Assembly: GCA_036266845.1 (NCBI GenBank)
Contig: DATAXI010000027.1
Coordinates: 1 to 13,159, forward strand
Reading direction: 5' to 3'
Length of the DNA stretch: 13,159 nucleotides
Source of the DNA: DATAXI01 sp036266845
GTDB lineage: Bacteria > Verrucomicrobiota > Verrucomicrobiia > Chthoniobacterales > Chthoniobacteraceae
Shown in pieces: positions 7,395 to 13,159 of the stretch. The notes under the pieces are model-generated. The model did no database searches. It saw nothing but the letters and a program-made list of their open reading frames with translations, and had not been told where the DNA came from. The translations under genes and the position numbers were made by a program. Positions within the stretch are counted from its first letter, which is position 1. The number at the start of each line of letters is the position of its first letter.

Positions 7395-7486
7395 GGCCGC
7401 ATTACAAGAGCGTCACAGCTTTTCCCCCAGAGGTCCATGCCGCGCAGGTCGCTGCCGGCAGCGAACCGCCTGACGATGCGCCGCGA
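7395..7486. terminator. Convergent gap with a 16-base perfect palindrome, possible hairpin terminator
   Basis: The rsmH gene and the ABC operon end tail to tail here. TCGCTGCCGGCAGCGA (7449-7464) is a perfect palindrome that can fold as a 6-bp stem with a CCGG loop. CAGG (7445-7448) and CCTG (7469-7472) could extend the stem beyond a 4-base bulge. No U-tract follows on either strand, so an intrinsic terminator is only suggested by position. It could also be a protein-binding site or chance in GC-rich DNA. Confidence 0.3.
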
Positions 7487-8425
7487 TCAGGGCTGAACAG
7501 GTGCGGAAACCATCCGGGAGGCAACGGTCAGGTTCTTTGGCGGCTTGAAGCCGGGATCGCGGAGGATTTGGTTTCCGACCTCAACGGCCTGGTCCACGCA
7601 GAGCGGGTAAACGAAAGTGGCCGCGAGGATGCCGTCGCGCACTTTCTCGATGCCTCCGGAGGGACCGGCGAGACCGTCGATTCCGACGAAGAGCATTTCG
7701 TGTTCGCGTCCTTTTTCCTTCGCCGCGAGGTAAGCGCCCACGGCCATCGGGTCGTTGTGGCCGTAAACGATATCGATCTGTGGCACGGCGCTGAGGATTT
7801 CGGTCATCCGATCCTTGGCGCGGCTCTGGAGCCAGTCGGCCACGACATTCGCGACGACTTTGATGCCGGGATATCGTTTCCAGACATCGTGCGCGCCTTC
7901 CTGCCGGTCGATCTCCGCCTCGACGCCTTTCAGGCCGCATAACTCGACCACGTTTCCGCGCGGCGTCCCGTATTTTTCCTTCAGCTTTTGCACAATGAAT
8001 TCACCCGCCATTTCGCCGATCTTGCGATTATCGGCGCTGATCCAGGTGGTGTAATTCGGCAGCGCCACATCGCGTTCCAGGCAGATCACGGGGATGTGCG
8101 CGGCCATTGCCTCGCCCAAGGGCAGGGCGAGCGGGGCGCGCTCATTCGGCGCCACGATGAGGAGGTCCGGTTGCTGGCGGATGGCGGTCTCGATCTGGCC
8201 GATCTGGCGGGAGTTATCCTGCTGCGCATCCATCACCACGAGTTTGACGTCGGGGTACCTGGCCCAAAGCTCCCGCAAGCGGGCGTTTTGCGCGGCGCGG
8301 TAGGGCTCGGAATTGTTGCACTGGCTGAAGATGACGAGGTAGCGGGGCTGCGGGCCGCTCTCGCGGCACCCGGGCAGCCAGAGGCAGGCGAGGAGCGCCG
8401 CTGTGGCAAGGAACCGGGAGCGCAT
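7487..8425 (-). CDS. Sugar ABC transporter substrate-binding lipoprotein (RbsB/Peripla_BP_4 type)
   Basis: Predicted 312-residue extracytoplasmic receptor. The signal MRSRFLATAALLACLWLPGC ends in the lipobox LPGC, so Cys20 should be lipidated. The mature protein has the two-lobed type I periplasmic-binding fold: YLVIFSQCNNSEPYRAAQNA at the first strand, DLLIVAPNE, IPVICLERDV, DIVYGHNDPMAVGAYLAAKEKG and LFVGIDGLAGPSGGIEKVRDG are standard blocks of the ribose/galactose/furanose-binding group. It delivers a monosaccharide to the adjacent permease. The ATG at 8425 shares one base with the permease stop (TGATG), which fixes the start and suggests translational coupling; an upstream in-frame start at 8461 would bury the signal. 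As last gene of the operon it presumably depends on the upstream promoter. The ligand is not determinable. Confidence 0.9.
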   Translation of the reverse strand: MRSRFLATAALLACLWLPGCRESGPQPRYLVIFSQCNNSEPYRAAQNARLRELWARYPDVKLVVMDAQQDNSRQIGQIETAIRQQPDLLIVAPNERAPLALPLGEAMAAHIPVICLERDVALPNYTTWISADNRKIGEMAGEFIVQKLKEKYGTPRGNVVELCGLKGVEAEIDRQEGAHDVWKRYPGIKVVANVVADWLQSRAKDRMTEILSAVPQIDIVYGHNDPMAVGAYLAAKEKGREHEMLFVGIDGLAGPSGGIEKVRDGILAATFVYPLCVDQAVEVGNQILRDPGFKPPKNLTVASRMVSAPVQP

Positions 8426-9393
8426 CAGGCCTTGGAGGATTTGCGGACGGATTGCATCCATACGGCGGCGATAATGATGACGGCCTTGATCATCAGCTCC
8501 AGGTTCGCATCGATGAGCCGGAGGCGGAGGAGATTAGTGAGAATGCCCATGATCAGCGTGCCGACGACCGTGCCGGCGATGCTCCCCTGGCCGCCGGAGA
8601 GGGGCGTGCCGCCGATAACGACGGCGGCAATGGCATCGAGCTCGTAGGCCACGCCGTCGTTCGGGTTGCCCTGGTGGCTGCGGGCGGCGTGCAGTACTCC
8701 CGCGAGGCCCGCGGCCAGCCCGGAGAGGATATAGGCGGCGAGCTTGACGCGGGCGATCGGGAGGCCGGTAAAACGGGCGGCCTTTTCATTCTCGCCGACA
8801 GCGCGGAGATATCTCCCGAAGAGGGTATATTCCAAAAGGAGATAGAAGATGACGGATAGGATAGCCCAAAGGAGAATGACTAATAACTTATCCGAGAAAA
8901 GCGCGGCGAAACGGGCGGACAGATCCTGGCCGAAACCGAAATCGATGTTATTGTTATTGGTCATCCAGCGGGCGAGGCCGCGGATGGCGATCATGGCGGA
9001 AAGGGTGACGATGAAAGGCTGGATGCGAAGGCGGGCGACGATCACGCCATTGACCATGCCGATGAGCGCGCACGCGCCAATGGCGGCGGCCATGGCGATG
9101 GCTTCGCGGGAAGGGCCGGCGCCATTCCATCTCACGAGCAACATGGCCAGGAGCGAGGCGGAGAAGGCGACGATGCTGCCGACGGAGAGATCGATGCCGC
9201 CGGAGATGATGACCAGAGTCATCGCAAGGGCGATGATCCCGATCTCGGCCTGCTGCCGGAGCACGTCGGACAGGTTGCCCAGGTTGAGAAAGATGATGGA
9301 GCCATCCCTGGCGTGCGGGCTGAAGAGCACTGCGAGGATGAAGACGAGCAGGAGCCCAATGCCGCTCTGGAAGCGCGATAACCAAGGTTTCAT
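8425..9393 (-). CDS. Sugar ABC transporter permease (RbsC-type, BPD_transp_2)
   Basis: Predicted 322-residue inner-membrane permease of the CUT2 class with about eight to ten hydrophobic segments. Diagnostic blocks are IIALAMTLVIISGGIDLSVG near residue 60, the later ARFTGLPIARVKLAAYILSG, and AIAAVVIGGTPLSGGQGSIAGTVVG near the C terminus; all are conserved in RbsC/AraH/XylH/YtfT proteins. It forms the membrane channel, probably as a homodimer, coupled to the dual ATPase encoded just upstream. The ATG at 9393 overlaps the ATPase stop by four bases (ATGA). The reading frame extends further upstream but the extra 89 residues are Arg/His-rich, lie entirely within the ATPase gene and lack membrane character, so they are rejected. 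The stop overlaps the substrate-binding gene by one base. Confidence 0.92.
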   Translation of the reverse strand: MKPWLSRFQSGIGLLLVFILAVLFSPHARDGSIIFLNLGNLSDVLRQQAEIGIIALAMTLVIISGGIDLSVGSIVAFSASLLAMLLVRWNGAGPSREAIAMAAAIGACALIGMVNGVIVARLRIQPFIVTLSAMIAIRGLARWMTNNNNIDFGFGQDLSARFAALFSDKLLVILLWAILSVIFYLLLEYTLFGRYLRAVGENEKAARFTGLPIARVKLAAYILSGLAAGLAGVLHAARSHQGNPNDGVAYELDAIAAVVIGGTPLSGGQGSIAGTVVGTLIMGILTNLLRLRLIDANLELMIKAVIIIAAVWMQSVRKSSKA

Positions 9394-10868
9394 AAAGAGG
9401 CCTGGCCGGTGGCCAGTGTCATGATCTGCTCCTGGCTCGAGGCCGCTGTTTCCAGGATGCCCGCGCAACGCCCCTCGCACATGACCATGATGCGATGGGA
9501 GCAGCGCTGCAACTCGAGCAACTCGGAGCTGGCGAAGAGGATGGTCTTTCCCTTCGCGGCGAGGGCTTCGATCATTTGATAGATATCCTCCTTTGCGCCG
9601 ATATCGACGCCGCGCGTCGGATCGTCGAGAAACAGGACCTCGGGGCCGGTGAGCAGCCACTTGGCGAGGAGCACCTTTTGCTGGTTGCCGCCGCTCAGGG
9701 CGCTGACGGGAAGAGTATCGCCGGCCATCTTTGTGCGGGTGCGCGCCAGTTCCTCCCTTACCAGCGCCTTTTCGCGCGCGCCGCGAATCCAGCCGCCGCG
9801 GCTGAGCGCGGGGAGGATGGCGGCGGAGGCGTTATGGCGGATGCTCGTATTCAGGAAGAGCCCCTCGGAGCGCCGGTCTTCGGCGAGATAGGCGAAGCGG
9901 CTCCGCATCGCCTCGCGCGGGGAGCGCGGACGATAGTTTTTGCCAAGGCAATCGACTTGGCCGGCGGTCCATTCATGCAGGCCGAAGAGCGCCTGGCCCA
10001 GGGAGCTGCGCCCGGAGCCGACGAGCCCGGCCACGCCGAGAATTTCCCCCCGGCGCGCGGCGAAGCTGATCTTTTTCAGGCGCCGGGTGGATAAGTCATT
10101 CACGCGCAGGCCGCATTCTTCCTTCGGAGCCGATTCGACACGACTTAGTAAGTCAATCTCCCGGCCCACCATGAGGCGAATGGTTTCCTCGATCGAGGTT
10201 TCGGCAGCCGGCATGGTGGAGATGTGCCGGCCATCGCGCAAGACGGTGACGCGGTCGGCGATGCGAAAGATTTCCTTCATCTTATGCGAGACATAGACGA
10301 TGCCTGCGCCGGATTGCCGGATTTCGCGGACGAGCCCAAGGAGGCGCTCGGCGGCTTCCTCGGTGAGGGAGCTGGTGGGCTCATCGAGCAGGAGTATTTT
10401 TGCGCGCATGGAGAGAGCGCGGGCGATGGCGACGAGCTGCGCGGCGGCGAGGCCGAGCCCTCCCAGCATGCTGCGCGGCGAGAAATCCAATCCCACGCGT
10501 TCCAGATAGGGCCGGCAAAAAGCATCGAGCGCGGCGCGGTCAACGCGGGATCGCGGAAAATCGGGATGCGCGAGCGCGATGTTTTCGGCGATGGTGAGAT
10601 GTTTGAAGAGATCGAGTTCCTGAAAGACAATGCCGATGCCCAATGCACGGGCGCGCGCGGGGTGGGCGATGGTGACCGCCTGGCCGTCGAGGGTGATCTG
10701 GCCGCCATCGGCGCGGGTGACGCCTGCGATGATCCGGGCGAGCGTGCTTTTGCCGGCTCCGTTTTCTCCGCAGAGGGCGTGGACCTCACCGGGACGGATC
10801 GAGAAATCGACGCCGCGCAACGCGTAAACGCCGCCGTAATGTTTCCGGATGTCTTTGCACTCAAGCAT
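9390..10868 (-). CDS. Dual-domain sugar ABC transporter ATP-binding protein (RbsA/MglA/XylG type)
   Basis: Predicted 492-residue cytoplasmic ATPase with two fused nucleotide-binding domains, as in RbsA (~500 residues). Domain 1 has Walker A GENGAGKST (34-42), Walker B ILLLDEPTSSLT with Glu163, and H-loop His195. Its signature region is unusual: GLGLAAAQLVAIAR in place of LSxxQQQ. Domain 2 has a Walker A lacking the Lys (GLVGSGRSS, 281-289; usual for this family), a full LSGGNQQ signature (391-397), and Walker B VLFLDDPTRGVD with Asp416 in place of catalytic Glu. Only one composite site, Walker A/B of domain 1 with the signature of domain 2, looks fully equipped. The gene lies 16 bases after the GH172 gene and overlaps the permease, so all four are likely one transcript. 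No Shine-Dalgarno is seen before ATG 10868. Confidence 0.92.
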   Translation of the reverse strand: MLECKDIRKHYGGVYALRGVDFSIRPGEVHALCGENGAGKSTLARIIAGVTRADGGQITLDGQAVTIAHPARARALGIGIVFQELDLFKHLTIAENIALAHPDFPRSRVDRAALDAFCRPYLERVGLDFSPRSMLGGLGLAAAQLVAIARALSMRAKILLLDEPTSSLTEEAAERLLGLVREIRQSGAGIVYVSHKMKEIFRIADRVTVLRDGRHISTMPAAETSIEETIRLMVGREIDLLSRVESAPKEECGLRVNDLSTRRLKKISFAARRGEILGVAGLVGSGRSSLGQALFGLHEWTAGQVDCLGKNYRPRSPREAMRSRFAYLAEDRRSEGLFLNTSIRHNASAAILPALSRGGWIRGAREKALVREELARTRTKMAGDTLPVSALSGGNQQKVLLAKWLLTGPEVLFLDDPTRGVDIGAKEDIYQMIEALAAKGKTILFASSELLELQRCSHRIMVMCEGRCAGILETAASSQEQIMTLATGQASL

Positions 10869-10884
10869 TGGGAGGGGAAGCTGT

Positions 10885-13011
10885 TTACCGGAGCGGAATC
10901 AGTTGGATGTAATCGAGGCCGAAGAAGGTGTTGCTGCTGTCCTCTGCTTTTCCGGTACACTGGATTTGCAGATTGTGGCGCCCGGAGGAAAGGTCCCGCA
11001 CGCCAAGATCGGTGGGATTGGACAAGGCGAGATTGCCGCAATAAAAAGATACGGCATCGCCAATCTGCCGGCCATCCAGGCTGAACTGGAACGTGCCGTA
11101 GTCCGGGGCCTCGGTGCAATGGAGGATGACCTGATATTTTCCCGCCAGGGGGACTGTGAATGGCAAATCGAGATCGTCCCCCCTGGAGGATTTCCAGAAG
11201 AGTTGCTTCCCGCCGCGCCAGATGAGCGGGGACCATCCGTGCCCGGCCCACGGCGCCTGATCCTGGACCTTGACGGGATGGACGGGCGAGTTGGCCGGTT
11301 GCAGGGATTCCCCCTCGATGACGATGCCCGCGTCATGAAAGGGACCCCAATAGCCGACCCGGTCCGTGACGGGGAGAACCGGATATGGATCAATGCCGCC
11401 GGCATTGAGATACCAGTAGGCAACGGCCCCATAAATAGTCCCCCGCGCGCTGGAATAATATTTCTCGATGCAAGCTTCGAGCGATTGCTGGAAGGGAACG
11501 GAATCGGGAATGTGCCAGCGGTTGACGTCGAAATTCCCCTTGTTGCCTTCGTTGAGAATTTGATCATGGTAGGGACGCGAGAAGAGTTTTGAGGAACTCC
11601 ATGCGAAGCCGAAGTAGTCTTCCGAGCCCGTGCCGAACGACGAGGGAAATTTCTCCCCGTCCACGAAGAATTTGTCGTCGCCTTCCCCCCACCAGCCGCC
11701 GCGCGGATTCCAGCCATGAATGTGGGTGCCGACGTAGCGGCCCCGGCCTTGCGTGGTGAGCAGCGTCCAGTCGGGCTTGCGGTCCGGGCGCTGTGGCAGG
11801 AAGGCGTCGCGATGCCACTTGGCGTGGAAGCGGGCCAGGTTTTCGATAGGCCCGGCGAGCGGCGCATGGGTAATCTGCCAGGACATCGAGACTGCCTGCG
11901 GCCCGTCATTGCCCACGATGACCCGGGCCTTTTTGCCAAACGGCATATACCAGTAGCTGTAGAAACCGTCCCCGGGTGTGTAGCCGAGCGGGAGAGAGCG
12001 GTAAGGCTCCGCTCCGCCCACATAGCCAAAGAAATCGCCGAGCGGCGACCAGACGGCGGGCGCGGGATCGTTGTCCCAGGTAATGCTCACAGTCAATTGG
12101 CGAAGCAGGGTGCGCTGGGCGTTGGCATCGCCCGGCAGATCGAGCTTAACCATGAGGGCGGTGATCGCCCCGGGGCCGGCGAGATCGGCCACGACGGCTT
12201 GCCGGCCGCTGCCGACGCTCACCGTCTTCTGGTCCGTTTTCGCATTGGGATCGGCATCGCCCGGATAGTCCCCGCATTTTCCCAGGATATCATTGGCCCT
12301 GTCCAGCGCGGCGGCGTCTTCCGGCGCCAAAGCCATCTGAAACGTGGGAACGATGGTCCCGGCGGGAAACTGGGTGTAAGTGAATTGATAGTAATTACCG
12401 AATCCCGGGTCCGCCACGATCTTGCATGATTTGGCAAAAGGGATCGGCGTGTAGTTGTCAAATCCCGGCGGCTCGCTGCCGCCATTAAGCCGGTAAGCGA
12501 TATTCGGACGGTTGAACGGCGCTACTTTTCCCGTGAAGAAATTAATGAAGGGAATATCCACCGCGGGTGCGGCGGAGCCGTCGAGATAGATTTTGACATG
12601 ACCTTTACCGGCTGTGGCCGACCAAATGCGCCAGATGCAGCCGGGACCGTTGATTTCCGCCAGCACTTCCTCGTTGCCCTCTTTCCTGATGAATCCGTTT
12701 CCGTCATAGTTTGCGCCCCAATCGATGTATCGATCTGCGCCGGCGTCGTACCTGCTGCGCCGGTCGTAACTCGAGGCGAGAGATGTTTTCTCTCCGGCAG
12801 GCGGGAGCCTGGCCAGCTCGCTCAGGTCTGTCATCCGCTCGACCAATTGCGGATAGGTGTAAGTTTCCGCCCGGACGGTCGCGGTTAAAAAAACGCTCCC
12901 CAGCGCGAGAAGAAATAGGATGCGGGCACCCGCGTGTTGAAGTTTCGCGGCGGCGGTGCGAAAGGTGTGGAATTCATGTGCTGTTGCGACACAACTCGTT
13001 TGCGGTTGCAT
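10885..13011 (-). CDS. Secreted DUF2961/GH172-family protein with C-terminal CBM-like domain
   Basis: Predicted 708-residue exported protein. A long N-region precedes a hydrophobic core (ILFLLALGSVFLTAT) with a signal peptidase site VRA-E at 48/49. Residues ~60-560 match DUF2961, now glycoside hydrolase family GH172: SYDRRSRYDAG, GFIRKEGNEEVLAEINGPG, IYLDGS near the start, then WWGEGDDKFFVDGE and SFGTGSEDYFG. Glu443 and Glu464 lie 21 residues apart, the same spacing as the catalytic pair Glu270/Glu291 I recall for the founding difructose-dianhydride I enzyme. Characterised members act on fructofuranosyl or D-arabinofuranosyl linkages. Residues ~563-708 (IEGESL..., ending FFGLDYIQL) look like a CBM35/CBM6-type beta-sandwich. 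As first gene of the ABC operon it probably releases the transported sugar. The start at 13011 is the only usable one before the signal; it has no clear ribosome-binding site. Confidence 0.85.
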   Translation of the reverse strand: MQPQTSCVATAHEFHTFRTAAAKLQHAGARILFLLALGSVFLTATVRAETYTYPQLVERMTDLSELARLPPAGEKTSLASSYDRRSRYDAGADRYIDWGANYDGNGFIRKEGNEEVLAEINGPGCIWRIWSATAGKGHVKIYLDGSAAPAVDIPFINFFTGKVAPFNRPNIAYRLNGGSEPPGFDNYTPIPFAKSCKIVADPGFGNYYQFTYTQFPAGTIVPTFQMALAPEDAAALDRANDILGKCGDYPGDADPNAKTDQKTVSVGSGRQAVVADLAGPGAITALMVKLDLPGDANAQRTLLRQLTVSITWDNDPAPAVWSPLGDFFGYVGGAEPYRSLPLGYTPGDGFYSYWYMPFGKKARVIVGNDGPQAVSMSWQITHAPLAGPIENLARFHAKWHRDAFLPQRPDRKPDWTLLTTQGRGRYVGTHIHGWNPRGGWWGEGDDKFFVDGEKFPSSFGTGSEDYFGFAWSSSKLFSRPYHDQILNEGNKGNFDVNRWHIPDSVPFQQSLEACIEKYYSSARGTIYGAVAYWYLNAGGIDPYPVLPVTDRVGYWGPFHDAGIVIEGESLQPANSPVHPVKVQDQAPWAGHGWSPLIWRGGKQLFWKSSRGDDLDLPFTVPLAGKYQVILHCTEAPDYGTFQFSLDGRQIGDAVSFYCGNLALSNPTDLGVRDLSSGRHNLQIQCTGKAEDSSNTFFGLDYIQLIPLR

Positions 13012-13159
13012 AATTTCAGGGAGTTCGGCGAATGAGATACTTTCTGTGACCGGGGGAAGATCGCTGATATAGCAACAATCTCTCTACACATCAGAAATAA
13101 CGCCATCCAAAAAAGCAAAAATCCGCCGTCACAGCCTCGATTCGGGAAATATCCATCTC
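13012..13159 (-). promoter_or_regulatory. Upstream region of the GH172-ABC operon
   Basis: The final 148 bases hold no supported gene and should include the operon promoter, read leftward. An AT-rich tract at about 13099-13122 (on the - strand a run of T around TTGCTT, followed 17 bases later by TCTGAT) is a possible but weak -35/-10 pair. TATATC at about 13057-13062 is another -10 candidate without a good partner. No operator palindrome like those near the GH1 and GH43 starts is obvious. The region is truncated by the window edge. Confidence 0.25.

Noticed and set aside
8426..8461. Upstream start for the substrate-binding protein
   Set aside because: It would put 12 residues ahead of a textbook lipoprotein signal, and ATG 8425 overlaps the permease stop as expected in this operon.
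9391..9660. Upstream in-frame extension of the permease by 89 residues
   Set aside because: The extra segment is Arg/His-rich, lies inside the ATPase gene, and the ATG at 9393 gives the normal permease N terminus with ATGA coupling.
12885..13118. A 77-codon minus-strand frame starting upstream of the GH172 gene
   Set aside because: It has a hydrophobic start but overlaps the GH172 signal region in another frame and shows no family pattern.
13044..13134. CTGTGAC and GTCACAG inverted 7-mers 77 bases apart upstream of the GH172 gene
   Set aside because: A 7-base inverted match within 150 bases is expected by chance, and the flanks do not extend the match.

Overview
The window looks like a saccharolytic accessory region of a high-GC, Gram-negative bacterium, most likely a member of the Verrucomicrobiota. 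The main reasons are a very large Gly/Ser/Thr-rich protein with autotransporter-associated beta-strand repeats and a PEP-CTERM-like tail, an RsmH with a basic N-terminal extension, several glycoside hydrolases with export or lipoprotein signals, and starts that mostly lack a clear Shine-Dalgarno sequence. The taxon is inferred from gene style. No marker gene fixes it.

Layout: 1-2346 (+) is the 3' part of a secreted repeat protein that continues beyond the left edge. 2475-3986 (+) is a GH1 beta-glucosidase-type enzyme with a twin-arginine signal and a possible lipobox. It converges, with a 15-base gap, on 4002-5825 (-), a GH43 enzyme with F5/8C (discoidin) and fibronectin-III-like domains. Divergent from that, 5968-7394 (+) is an overlapping pair: a MazG/RS21-C6-like nucleotide pyrophosphohydrolase and an RsmH-type 16S rRNA methyltransferase. 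The right half, 13011 down to 7487 (-), is a tight four-gene unit: a secreted DUF2961/GH172 protein, a dual-domain sugar ABC ATPase, an RbsC-type permease and a lipoprotein substrate-binding protein. The gaps are +16, -4 and -1 bases.

How it fits together: the three hydrolases are predicted to act outside the cytoplasm, on the cell surface or in the periplasm. GH172 members with known activity act on furanosidic linkages (difructose dianhydride I, D-arabinan), and the adjoining importer belongs to the ribose/galactose/furanose (CUT2) class. The simplest reading of the right-hand operon is therefore a 'cleave, capture, import' module for a furanose or other pentose/hexose monosaccharide. GH43 (often arabinofuranosidase/xylosidase) and GH1 would supply further trimming activity. 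No sugar kinase, isomerase or transcription factor is present, so the substrate cannot be fixed from this window.

No tRNA, rRNA, CRISPR array, insertion sequence or attachment site was seen. The many long antisense ORFs are by-products of high GC content.
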